Source: Mucilaginibacter myungsuensis (GTDB lineage: Bacteria; Bacteroidota; Bacteroidia; Sphingobacteriales; Sphingobacteriaceae). Taken from it: a DNA stretch of 52,707 nucleotides. A model generated the notes under the pieces. It did no database searches and was not told where the DNA came from. It saw only the letters and a list, made by a program, of their open reading frames with translations. Location of the stretch: assembly GCF_015222005.1 (NCBI RefSeq), contig NZ_JADFFL010000014.1:1-52707 (forward strand), in the 5' to 3' direction. Both the position numbers and the translations under genes were made by a program. This document shows, in pieces, positions 44,273-52,707 of the stretch. The number at the start of each line of letters is the position of its first letter. Position 1 is the first letter of the stretch.

Positions 44273-45838
44273 TTACTTCCAATATGAATTCTGAGTTAAT
44301 AATGGGTTCTGTGTGATAAGATCACGAGAAATTGGCCAATATATACCACCGGTATTGATCAGCTGCATAAACTGAGGATTGTTTTGCTTGATCTTTTCGT
44401 ACCTAACGCGATCATAAAAACGGTGGCCTTCGCCCATGAACTCCTTTTGGCGTTCTTTAAAAATGGCTTCGATAACCGGTCCGTGCCTTGCAACGTTGTA
44501 AGCTACGAAGTCAGTAGAGCTTTGGTTGGTCAAGCCCATCTGGTCAACATTGTATCTTCTTTGTCTGATGGTGTTCAGATCGCTGATAGCCGAGTTGGTC
44601 TCGCCTAATACCGCATAAGCTTCGGCACGCAATAATGTAACCTCCTCTAAACGGGTAAGTAATATAGCGCTCGAAAACAAACGGAAGCTTGGGTCATTCT
44701 CCGCATTCAGGATAGCCTTTACTTTACTGAAGATAGGGTACCTGTTAAGGAAACCGGCAAAATAAACGTTATCGGCGTGTACTGCACCGGTAGTATCGAT
44801 GTTAAAACGGCCATCATTAGTTTCTTTAAAGATCGATAAGATCGAATCTTTAGGAACATAGATATCCGGTATATTTTTGTTCACTGTTGGTGACGCAAGT
44901 GTTAACGACTCCAGGTTACCTGCAAAAGATGCATCCTGATTGTTGTAAACAAAACCGAAGCCGAATAATTGGTTATCGTTAGCACCGTTAGAGTTGGTAA
45001 AGAACAACCCATCACGGTTAGTTAAAACCGGGGTAGATACATAGCTTAAGCCACCTCTGTTCATGTCAGTGATAACGATCCTTGAATATCTGATAACATC
45101 AGCGTATTTGCCCTGCCACGCAGCAACCTCAGCAAGCATAGCGTAAGCAGATAATTTACGTACTAACGCACCACTCCATCTTTGGCGGCTTTGAGCGTAG
45201 TAATCACCAGGCTGCTGGATATCACCTGCACTATATAAATAAGGTAATACCAAAGCCGCGGTTTCCATCTCTACCTGAGCAAATTCAAGGATCGCATTTT
45301 GGTTAGAACGCGGCCTGTTCTCGAAAGAACCATCGCGAGATGATGTGATAAAAGGAACGTCGCCCCAGATCCTAACCATGTAGAAATAAGCAAAGGCCCT
45401 TAAAAAGCGAACCTGCGCAATATCCACGTTCATGTTATTCTCTGTATAACGCGCGTCCTTGGCTTTAACTTCTTTAACACGCTCTAAAAAGATGTTAGCC
45501 GCGTTAACTACAGCATAAAATCTTCTCCAGTTAGAAAGTTGGTTGATAACAGGGTACGCGGCATTAAGATCATTCCTAACGATCGCCTTAAGATCCTGGC
45601 GGATAGGGCTTTCAAAACTTCCCATCCTAACGTCACCATAGATCCAGTGACCGTTGTTATCGGCAAGCGCGGCCCTTGTTAAGCCATATACGCCCATGAT
45701 GCCGGCCCTCGCGTCCTCTAACGTATTCCAATAGTTAGTCTCGTTCACTACCCTTGTCGAGCTGATCTCCAGCGCTTTTTTACAGCTACCGGCCAGCACA
45801 ACAACAAAGCAAAGACTCAGTAAAATTATTTTTTTCAT
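44273..45838 (-). CDS. SusD/RagB-family outer-membrane lipoprotein (module 2)
   Basis: 521 residues, lipoprotein signal (LCFVVVLAGSC-KKA). SusD marks: NYWNTLEDARAGIMGVYGLTRAAL near the N-terminus, YTENNMNVDIAQVRFLRAFAYFYMVRIWGDVPFI in the middle, and LLRAEAYAVLGETNSAISDLNTIRQRRYN with KERQKEFMGEGHRFYDRVRYEK near the end. It is clearly divergent from the module-1 SusD, so the two pairs probably handle different ligands or different parts of one ligand. It lies 46 bases after its susC partner. Confidence 0.95.
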   Translation of the reverse strand: MKKIILLSLCFVVVLAGSCKKALEISSTRVVNETNYWNTLEDARAGIMGVYGLTRAALADNNGHWIYGDVRMGSFESPIRQDLKAIVRNDLNAAYPVINQLSNWRRFYAVVNAANIFLERVKEVKAKDARYTENNMNVDIAQVRFLRAFAYFYMVRIWGDVPFITSSRDGSFENRPRSNQNAILEFAQVEMETAALVLPYLYSAGDIQQPGDYYAQSRQRWSGALVRKLSAYAMLAEVAAWQGKYADVIRYSRIVITDMNRGGLSYVSTPVLTNRDGLFFTNSNGANDNQLFGFGFVYNNQDASFAGNLESLTLASPTVNKNIPDIYVPKDSILSIFKETNDGRFNIDTTGAVHADNVYFAGFLNRYPIFSKVKAILNAENDPSFRLFSSAILLTRLEEVTLLRAEAYAVLGETNSAISDLNTIRQRRYNVDQMGLTNQSSTDFVAYNVARHGPVIEAIFKERQKEFMGEGHRFYDRVRYEKIKQNNPQFMQLINTGGIYWPISRDLITQNPLLTQNSYWK

Positions 45839-45884
45839 TTCTTCTATTTTAAACGGTATCCGATGTGTTGTCTACTATCGTGAA

Positions 45885-48863
45885 TTAGAAATCAGCTTTA
45901 ATACCTAACATAAATACCCTTGGTATCTGCATGCCATAGCCATTGTCATAACCGGTGTAGTTTACCAACTCCGGATCCGGGCCGCTATACTTGGTCAATG
46001 TGAAAACGTTGTTCACACTTCCGTATACGTAGAATTTTTGCAGGTTCGGAGATTTCTTTTTCATGATAGCGGTAAGATCATAACCCAATTGTAAAGTACG
46101 CAGCTTAACAAATGAAGCGTTCTCCATAAAAAGGTCTTGATTAACCTGATAAGGAACTACAGAACTTGCTGGGTTGTACAGTGGGTATTTAGAATAATCG
46201 CCACGTTTTTCCCAATAGAATACCTCTCTTACAGAAGTGATATCATTTAAACCTTCGCGGTTAATGAAATCGAACCTGTTAGCCATTTGCTGGTTCATCA
46301 CCTGGCGGCCAAGGTTGTAATAGAAGTCTACACCAAGATTCCAGTTCTTGTAAGTAAAGTTGTTGTTCCAACCGCCTGATACTTTTGGTAAAGCATTGCC
46401 TTTAAGCGTCTTGTCAGCATCAGTGATCTGATTGTCGCCGTTAAGGTCTCTCCAGCGCGGATCACCTGATTTTAAGGTGATACCATTATAGGTCATTTTT
46501 CTGCCTGTACCATCAGCTGGTACTTGAGCATCTGTAGTGTAGATACCATCGTTAGTTAATAACCAGTAACTGTCTACAGATTGACCAACTTTTAACAGCT
46601 TATCGCCAATAACGATCTGGTTCAATCCACCAGGTAAAGCGGTAAGTTGATTTTTGTTAAAGTTAGCATTCAATGAAGATGTCCAACCGAACAGGTTTTT
46701 GTCAGCAGCTAAAATGTTCGCGCTAACACCCAGGTCTATACCTGTGTTGCGGATAGCCATACCATTTTTGATCACACCGGTATAACCATACTCAGCAGCC
46801 GAAGGAACACTCAGCAACATGTTCTTATCATGTCTGTAATATGCATCGACGCTGGCATTTAAACGACCGTTAAGGAAACCTAAGTCGAAACCAAGGTTAG
46901 CCTGATCTGTGTAAGCCCATTTAAGATCGTAACCTGTAGAACCAGCGGTGTACGGACGGGTCAATACAGCTAAACCGTTATAACCAGGAGTGATAAGGTT
47001 ACCGGTGAAGCCGATGTAAGCAGTATATTGAGGACCTTGAGAGTAGTTATCAAAATTCTCGAACCTGCCCATACGGCCGGCGCTACCACGCAAGTTAAAC
47101 TCGGTGATACCTTTCTCGTCTTGTAAAAACTCTTTTTTAAGGTCCCAGCTTGCCGATACTACCGGAGAGTAGAACCAACGGCTTGTAGGTTGTTGGGTAG
47201 ATGATGCATCAGCCCTTAACAATAATGATAAGTTGATCTTAGTTTTGTAAGAGTAATCGGCCTTACCATAAACAGAGAACTGATTGTTACGGGTCTTATC
47301 CAAAAATTTATAAACCAATTGCTGTCTGAAAACGGTCGGCGTAAGGTCGTTGTTCAGCAAGTTCAGTTTAATAAAGTCGTTACTACCTTTATATGCGTAA
47401 GCATAAGTGTACTGGTAGAAATCGTATTGCATTGTTTGGCCCAATGCAAAGTTGAAACTGTTGTCGCTATTCAGGTCATAATCGTAAGTAGCAACGTTAT
47501 CGATAGTAGCTCTTTGATTGAAACCAAAATAGTTCGACGCGTAGTTGTTAGTTTGCAATAAAGTACGCGGATAGAAAATATCGCGGTAACCTTCATTGTA
47601 ATCAACGGCAAAAGTGCTCACGAATTTGAATTTACCAAATTCGGCAGCAAACTTAGCGTAACCATTGTATAGGTTGCTCTTGTTGTTATCAAAACCTCTG
47701 TCGAATTGGTCAAGATACTCTGAATACTTGGTGATGTTTGGCGTTAACGGGTTGCTCAGATCTGGGATGTAGTTAACTTGTGCTAACCTATCGCGAACAT
47801 TCCTGTTACGATCGCGCAGTAACTGGTTAGCATTAACCATTGCGCTGAAAGTGAACCAGGTAAGCGGTTTCATGTTGATCACGAAACGTGCGCTGTAACG
47901 ATCTAATTTAGTATCGTCGCCTACGCCGGCGCTACGGGTGTTACCTAACGAGAAACGGAAGTTGGCACGCTCGTTACCACCATCGATACTTGCATTTACA
48001 CTGTACTGCAATTTGCTGCCGTAGTATCTGTCGCTCCAGTTGGCCGGGCCGTAGAACGCGTTATTCAACGAGTCGCTCAAAAACACCGGATAAACGTCGT
48101 CGTTAGAGAACGAACCGTTGGAAGTGTATTTGTTATAAAATTGTTTCCTGAAATCGTTTTCGAACCTACCGTTGATAGTGGTTACTGATTGCGGTGCTGC
48201 AAGGCTGGTGTAACCATCAAAAGTAACACGGCGTTTGTTACCCGGATCGTTAGTGATCAACACGATAGCGCCGTTGGCCGCTTTAGGGCCGTAGATAGCG
48301 GTAGCGTTCAATCCGCTCAATACTTGTACCGATTGGATGTTAGCCATATCAAAGGCTGCATAAACGTTGGTTGCAGGACCGATACGGTTAAATTTGTATT
48401 GCTGGATGTCCTCAGCAAAAGGATGCTCTGACACCAATGGCACACCGTCCAAAACCACTAAAGGCTGCGTGGCGAATACCTCGCGGCTTGAAAGCAATGG
48501 TTGTGAAGTACCATGGATGAACATGTTTTGAACTGTGCCCGGTTCGCCTGTTGACTCTTGCGAAAACAAACCTGCAGCCTGTCCTTTTAAATACTGCTGC
48601 AAAGAGATCGCCGGGAAAGTTGATAGTTTTACCGGATCTACGCTACTGTTTTTAGACTCGAGCCTTTTAGCAATAGCTTTTTTAACGGGCGACATACGCA
48701 CGATCGATGTATCTATTGTGACCTTGGCGGTGTCCTTTGCAGAAGAGGTATTTGCTAAAGCCCCTTGTTGTTGGAATGCACCGGCAAACACAGTAGTGTT
48801 ACCGAAGGAGTACGTTGCTGAACATAGCACACCCAGGAAAGTTATAGTTGCAATAATGCGCAT
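45885..48863 (-). CDS. SusC/RagA-family TonB-dependent receptor lacking the N-terminal CarboxypepD_reg domain (module 2)
   Basis: 992 residues. After the signal peptide comes an unusual Ser/Thr/Lys-rich region of about 50 residues (near 45-95) instead of the CarboxypepD_reg-like domain found in the module-1 receptor. The plug follows (FPAISLQQYLKGQAAGLFSQ; PLVVLDGVPLV; VQVLSGLNATAIYGPKAANGAIVLIT), then a barrel ending in RVFMLGIKADF. The barrel strands are intact. It is the first gene of the 19-kb locus and the one that follows the long regulatory gap. The ATG at 48863 is preferred because it gives a signal peptide (IIATITFLGVLCSATYSFG). Confidence 0.93.
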   Translation of the reverse strand: MRIIATITFLGVLCSATYSFGNTTVFAGAFQQQGALANTSSAKDTAKVTIDTSIVRMSPVKKAIAKRLESKNSSVDPVKLSTFPAISLQQYLKGQAAGLFSQESTGEPGTVQNMFIHGTSQPLLSSREVFATQPLVVLDGVPLVSEHPFAEDIQQYKFNRIGPATNVYAAFDMANIQSVQVLSGLNATAIYGPKAANGAIVLITNDPGNKRRVTFDGYTSLAAPQSVTTINGRFENDFRKQFYNKYTSNGSFSNDDVYPVFLSDSLNNAFYGPANWSDRYYGSKLQYSVNASIDGGNERANFRFSLGNTRSAGVGDDTKLDRYSARFVINMKPLTWFTFSAMVNANQLLRDRNRNVRDRLAQVNYIPDLSNPLTPNITKYSEYLDQFDRGFDNNKSNLYNGYAKFAAEFGKFKFVSTFAVDYNEGYRDIFYPRTLLQTNNYASNYFGFNQRATIDNVATYDYDLNSDNSFNFALGQTMQYDFYQYTYAYAYKGSNDFIKLNLLNNDLTPTVFRQQLVYKFLDKTRNNQFSVYGKADYSYKTKINLSLLLRADASSTQQPTSRWFYSPVVSASWDLKKEFLQDEKGITEFNLRGSAGRMGRFENFDNYSQGPQYTAYIGFTGNLITPGYNGLAVLTRPYTAGSTGYDLKWAYTDQANLGFDLGFLNGRLNASVDAYYRHDKNMLLSVPSAAEYGYTGVIKNGMAIRNTGIDLGVSANILAADKNLFGWTSSLNANFNKNQLTALPGGLNQIVIGDKLLKVGQSVDSYWLLTNDGIYTTDAQVPADGTGRKMTYNGITLKSGDPRWRDLNGDNQITDADKTLKGNALPKVSGGWNNNFTYKNWNLGVDFYYNLGRQVMNQQMANRFDFINREGLNDITSVREVFYWEKRGDYSKYPLYNPASSVVPYQVNQDLFMENASFVKLRTLQLGYDLTAIMKKKSPNLQKFYVYGSVNNVFTLTKYSGPDPELVNYTGYDNGYGMQIPRVFMLGIKADF

Positions 48864-49686
48864 AACAGATAATTAAATATTAACTGATTAAAAAACTGGT
48901 TATTAAATGTTGCTGTACTGGAATATTTGAGTAGATAGTTAACAGCGCTACTCAAAAAAAATTGAGCACGACATCGCACAATAACTCAAAAAACACAGAT
49001 AAAATACTTCCGGTAGTTAACCGCGTAGATCATCTGCAAAAAAATGACCACTAACCTCTGTTAGCAGATCAATCGCCTGAAAATAGTAGCAAATAGTGTG
49101 GTGAGGGTATCTCACATGGATCTTTCGTAAAGGTTCGATTCATAATATAGTTTATAAAGTTTAATAGAAAATTAGTTTATATATTCTTTTAAATTGGTTT
49201 GTTGCAAAGATCGGTTCGGTATTATATTGGTTCATTTTAAACAGGCAGACCTTGTAAATCCTCTGTTCATGTTTACAATGTTACAAAATTACTTTCGAAA
49301 TACAAAACAATATTTATTTTAAATTTGTTACAATGCGTCTTGGTTAATAGGCTTTTAAAGCGTTTAAAACGCATTTTTTAAAAGGTTGATCGTTTTAGCA
49401 AAACGAAACCGTTGGTTGCATTTACTCATTAGTTAATAAATCCAACTTTTCGCATTCCCTATTTCCAAATTAGCGTCAAAAAAAAAATAAAAAAGTTAAT
49501 TAAACCTTTTTTTTCCACGATCGGTCTATAGTGTGCATAACGTGGTGGATGGTTAATATTTGCCCGGGCATTTGTTAGTACGAGTAAGTTTTTGCCGTCC
49601 CCTATTTCAACTATCGATAATTTTAATTTCCTTTATAGCTGTGATCTAAAACCTATCACTTATTTAAACCTATCCTGTTATAACCT
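48864..49686. other. 823-base divergent regulatory region
   Basis: No gene was seen on either strand. The region is AT-rich with long A and T runs (49480-49516). It contains a 29-base inverted repeat near the Sus operon start (48927-48955), a large imperfect hairpin around gcgttt-a-aaacgc (49352-49384), a smaller stem cgtttt-agc-aaaacg (49391-49405) and repeated gttacaa motifs at 49282-49333. A TTAATATTTG box (49552-49561) could be part of the promoter for the plus-strand MG2 gene; no convincing -33 element was found. It separates the Sus locus from the MG2 protein gene and probably carries both promoters. Confidence 0.6.
48927..48955. promoter_or_regulatory. Operator-like inverted repeat ahead of the Sus locus
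   Basis: TTGAGTAG and CTACTCAA form perfect 8-base arms 13 bases apart, with a GTTAAC palindrome inside. On the minus strand the repeat lies 64-92 bases upstream of the first susC start. The outer arm can also pair with ctcaa/ttgag on the 48962-48966 side, so alternative folds in the leader RNA are possible. Function not known. Confidence 0.45.
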
Positions 49687-52560
49687 ATGAAAAAAAGAAG
49701 ATCCCTTACGACCAAGATCGCCTCTTTGGTTGCTGTTGTTGCCCTATTGGCATTTGCCCCGATCAAAGAAGACCCTATAGATAAGATAGTTAATGCCCTC
49801 CAAAAATGGATGGATGCCCGCCCGCAAGAGAAAGTTTACCTGCATATGGATAAACCATATTATGCACTCGGTGATACCATTTGGTTCAAAGGCTATGTCA
49901 TGATAGGCGCGCACCACCAGTTGTCGGCCTATAGCGGCGCCGTGCATGTAGACCTGATCAACGATCGCGACTCGATCATCAACTCACTTAAACTACCGGT
50001 GACCACGGGCATGGTAATGGGCAACTTCATTTTAGAGGATGACCTGACCGAAGGCAATTACCGTATACGCGCTTACACACAATGGATGCGCAACGTGGGC
50101 GACGATTATTTTTTCGACCGTACATTTACTGTCGGCGCTACTTATACTGGCAATATTATAGGTACATCTAATTTTAAATATCAGGGAAGTGGTAACAAGC
50201 AGTCGTTGCTGGCTACGCTTAATTATACCGACGACCAGGGTAAACCACTGGCCAATAAAGACGTTAAATATCAGATCGTTATTAATAAAGGTGTAGTGAA
50301 CACCAAAACGGCCAAGACCGATGCCGACGGCAACATTCAGATAGCGATTGATAACGATGGTAAAGCCAACCAGACAGGATCCTACATACGTACATATCTG
50401 GAGGGTGCCGAAAAGAAGGTCGTTGTACGTAATTTTCCGATCAAAGCTAACCAGGCACAAACAGATATCCAATTCTTTCCGGAAAGTGGTTCTCTTGTCA
50501 ACGGCATACAGTCGCGCGTGGGCATCAAGGCTGTTGGTATAGACGGGCTTGGTCTTAAAGTGACCGGCAAAGTTTACGACCAAAATAATGCCGAAGTTGC
50601 GGCGACAACCACGCAGCATGCCGGTATGGGCAGCTTTTCGCTTAAACCCGAGGACGGTAAGACCTACACTGCTAAAATGACCCTTCCCGACGGTAGCGAA
50701 CAGAGCGTTGCTTTACCAAAAGCTAATAACGACGGTCTGGTTTTGAGTGTTTTCCAATCTGGTAAGGATAGCCTGCTGCTGCGGGTAAGCGCGTCGGCCG
50801 GGCAGTTGCAGCGTACCCCAAGCATTGGCTTTATAGCGCAAAGCGGCGGCGAGACCGTTTTTGCAGGTCCTGTTAAGTTAGAGCCGGGCCATACCGCTAT
50901 TTGGCTCGACCGTAAGGCTTTTCCATCGGGCATTGCTCAATTTACATTGTTCAGCGATGCAGGCGAACCTCTGGCCGAGCGTATCGCGTTCATCCGCGCT
51001 GCCGATCAAATGCAATTAGCCCTTAAAACAGCCCGTACCAGCTACAAGGGTAAAGAGCGGGTAGATATCGCCATGGATGCTAAAGATAGCAAGGCCAAGC
51101 CGGTGATAGGCAACTTCTCGATAGCGGTGATAGATGAAAGCAAAGTACCAATAGATGAGACCGCCGAAAGTACTATTTACAGTAATGTATTGCTAACATC
51201 AGACCTTAAAGGTTATATAGAACGCCCTAATTATTACTTTGTTAATGTGAACGACGAGGTTAACACCGCGCTGGATAACCTGATGCTGACCCAAGGTTAC
51301 CGTCGTTTCCTTTGGAAAGAAGTAACAGCCGCTACCCCGCCTGAATTATTGTTCGAGCCGGAGGCCATTGGCACCAAAATTAGTGGTACCGTTTATGATC
51401 TTAGGAAACGGATATTACCGCATGCTAAAATGAGCTTATTATCCATTGGCGCCAACGTGGCTAACACTACCACCGCCGATGAGAAAGGCCGCTTTAAGTT
51501 TGACGGCATATTTATGACCGACAGTTTAAAATTTGCGGTACAGGCCCGTACAGATAAAAATACCGACAAAACCATTTTGGTGCTGGACACTGTACCTAAA
51601 ATGAAACTAGCTAAGAATAAGAACTTTGCCGACCTGAATACCAACATTGCCGGCACCATGAAAGTGTACATTGCCAACGGTAAACGCCAGGACGAGATAT
51701 ACGAAAAAGCAGGTCAGTTTGATAAGGTGCAACGCCTGCGCGAGGTGAGGATACAGACCAAGCGTACAAATGCCGCCAAAGACCCTAAAATAGCTACACA
51801 AGGCATGTACCGCATTCCGGCAGGTTCGGCCGATCAGACCATGACGTTGGAGAACCCTGAAAGCTGCCCTACCTTGGCCATGTGCTTGATGCGCCGCATG
51901 CCACCGGGTACACGTATGGATAAAGTGAATGGCATGTCGAGCATTGTGGACCTGAGGGGTAACCTGATCACCCTATTCATGAACGGCCGTAAAATAGATA
52001 ATCCTGAAGAAGCTGCCGAGATATTGGACGGCGCTGTGGAACCTACCGATGTGGCCCGTTTAGACATTGTGCGCACCAACCAGGCCATGCTCAACATGCT
52101 TAGTTTAGGTAGGGATGGTGCTGCGATATTGATATACACTAAAACGCCTTACTCACGCACTGTTTACGACCCAAGTGTGGTGAATATCAAGCCGAAAGGA
52201 TTTAACAAAGTACGCGATTTTTACTCGCCTAAATACGGCCCGGGCGCCAACCTGAAATTCCCGGATCTGCGTACTACAGTTTACTGGAACCCGTATGTAA
52301 AAACCACCGCCGATGGTAAAGCGATATTCAGCTTTTTTAACGCCGACGGACCGGGCAAATACCGCGTGATCGTTGAGGGCATTAATGCTGATGGTGAGCT
52401 TGGTCGCCAGGTTTACACCTACACCGTAGAGGCCAGCAACATGACCGGTTCGGTATCGCCAAAACAGCCCATAATTGGCACAAATAAAACCATGGTGGCT
52501 GCAATATTTAACCCGGCGCAGAACAACAGGCAATTGGGCAGATCATATATGATCAAATAA
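49687..52560 (+). CDS. Alpha-2-macroglobulin MG2-type protein with CarboxypepD_reg-like and TonB-plug-like segments
   Basis: 957 residues with an N-terminal signal sequence (KIASLVAVVALLAFAPI). Residues about 45-155 are an MG2-like domain (EKVYLHMDKPYYALGDTIWFKGYV, the typical start). Several further sandwich domains occupy about 160-540. A CarboxypepD_reg-like domain follows near 560-610 (ISGTVYDLRKRILPHAKMSLL). Residues about 750-835 look like a receptor plug (IVDLRGNLITLFMNGRKIDNPEEAAEILDGAV, then VARLDIVR and GRDGAAILIYTKT), but no barrel follows. The end is another sandwich (VYWNPYVKTTADGKAIFSFFNADGPGKYRVIVEGI). No thioester or catalytic motif is visible. It may partner with TonB receptors or capture ligands; exact role unknown. 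Confidence 0.8.
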   Translation: MKKRRSLTTKIASLVAVVALLAFAPIKEDPIDKIVNALQKWMDARPQEKVYLHMDKPYYALGDTIWFKGYVMIGAHHQLSAYSGAVHVDLINDRDSIINSLKLPVTTGMVMGNFILEDDLTEGNYRIRAYTQWMRNVGDDYFFDRTFTVGATYTGNIIGTSNFKYQGSGNKQSLLATLNYTDDQGKPLANKDVKYQIVINKGVVNTKTAKTDADGNIQIAIDNDGKANQTGSYIRTYLEGAEKKVVVRNFPIKANQAQTDIQFFPESGSLVNGIQSRVGIKAVGIDGLGLKVTGKVYDQNNAEVAATTTQHAGMGSFSLKPEDGKTYTAKMTLPDGSEQSVALPKANNDGLVLSVFQSGKDSLLLRVSASAGQLQRTPSIGFIAQSGGETVFAGPVKLEPGHTAIWLDRKAFPSGIAQFTLFSDAGEPLAERIAFIRAADQMQLALKTARTSYKGKERVDIAMDAKDSKAKPVIGNFSIAVIDESKVPIDETAESTIYSNVLLTSDLKGYIERPNYYFVNVNDEVNTALDNLMLTQGYRRFLWKEVTAATPPELLFEPEAIGTKISGTVYDLRKRILPHAKMSLLSIGANVANTTTADEKGRFKFDGIFMTDSLKFAVQARTDKNTDKTILVLDTVPKMKLAKNKNFADLNTNIAGTMKVYIANGKRQDEIYEKAGQFDKVQRLREVRIQTKRTNAAKDPKIATQGMYRIPAGSADQTMTLENPESCPTLAMCLMRRMPPGTRMDKVNGMSSIVDLRGNLITLFMNGRKIDNPEEAAEILDGAVEPTDVARLDIVRTNQAMLNMLSLGRDGAAILIYTKTPYSRTVYDPSVVNIKPKGFNKVRDFYSPKYGPGANLKFPDLRTTVYWNPYVKTTADGKAIFSFFNADGPGKYRVIVEGINADGELGRQVYTYTVEASNMTGSVSPKQPIIGTNKTMVAAIFNPAQNNRQLGRSYMIK

Positions 52561-52618
52561 GATCAGTTTTACCTAACCTGTGAATCGTCCTGATATAAGT
52601 TGACAGATTTTACGATAG

Positions 52619-52647
52619 TCCCAGTTACAAGAGTAGCTGGGATTTTT
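52619..52647 (+). terminator. Terminator of the MG2-type gene
   Basis: The stem tcccagtta / tagctggga (9 pairs, one G-T), loop caagag, is followed by attttt, 58 bases past the stop. The last 60 bases of the window hold nothing recognised. Confidence 0.75.
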
Positions 52648-52707
52648 GTTTATAAACACTTTGCGGTGTTTTCATTTTCAAAGATAAGTGCGGCCTGTAA
52701 TTATTGT

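Noticed and set aside
49480..49516. Long A and T runs as a possible replication origin or curved-DNA element
   Set aside because: No DnaA-box cluster or origin-linked genes nearby; AT runs are common in promoter regions of this group.
50032..50619. Minus-strand open frame of 195 codons inside the MG2-type gene
   Set aside because: Shadow of the strong plus-strand coding frame; no start context and no recognisable domain.

Overview
The window reads as a chromosomal segment of a Bacteroidota bacterium, most likely a Sphingobacteriaceae member (Mucilaginibacter/Pedobacter-like). This is inferred from the tandem SusC/SusD pairs with fasciclin, DUF5007, DUF5008, DUF1735 and DUF4983 lipoproteins, the DAHP synthase-chorismate mutase type II fusion, -7 boxes of the TAnnTTTG type, few Shine-Dalgarno sites, and the families of dispersed intergenic repeats. 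No rRNA, tRNA, CRISPR array, phage or intact insertion sequence was seen.

Layout. (1) 134-4822, minus strand: an aromatic amino acid operon read pheA > DAHP synthase/chorismate mutase > aroA > aroC. It is preceded at 4839-4991 by what looks like a complete ribosome-mediated attenuator: promoter, a 21-codon Phe/Tyr-rich leader peptide, and three mutually exclusive pairing segments ending in a strong hairpin just before pheA. (2) 5160-7752: a cystathionine beta-synthase-type enzyme, an Nfu iron-sulfur scaffold and a small membrane protein. (3) 8017-11763, minus: mtaB > lgt > gtrA-like > inositol monophosphatase, tightly packed. (4) 11858-14755, minus: two secreted proteins of unknown role and ubiX. 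(5) 15017-21699, plus: a six-gene operon encoding a PqqD-like protein, an ATP-grasp ligase, a fold-III PLP decarboxylase, a urea transporter fused to an M23 peptidase, a TPR/outer-membrane barrel protein and a TPR protein. I know of no described pathway with this composition, and it is the best candidate for an undescribed system. (6) 21784-29456: a family 39 glycosyltransferase, a lipoprotein, a MacB/FtsX permease, a YjdF/DUF2238 gene interrupted by an in-frame TAG, a small secreted protein and a serine beta-lactamase-like hydrolase. (7) 29819-48863, minus: an 11-gene locus with two complete SusC/SusD modules, two fasciclin lipoproteins and several surface lipoproteins, with no recognisable glycoside hydrolase, polysaccharide lyase or regulator. 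(8) 49687-52560, plus: an alpha-2-macroglobulin MG2-type protein with TonB-plug-like sequence, divergent from the Sus locus across an 823-base regulatory gap.

Several intergenic spaces hold dispersed repeats: 7-base-periodic arrays (one read in frame inside aroA), inverted elements beginning with a gtcattgcgag-type end, and a cccctctcct palindrome. Many start codons were moved from the longest open frame to an internal ATG, because the upstream codon was TTG or GTG and the internal start gave a proper signal peptide or conserved N-terminus. Calls rest on reading protein motifs by eye; no database search was run.
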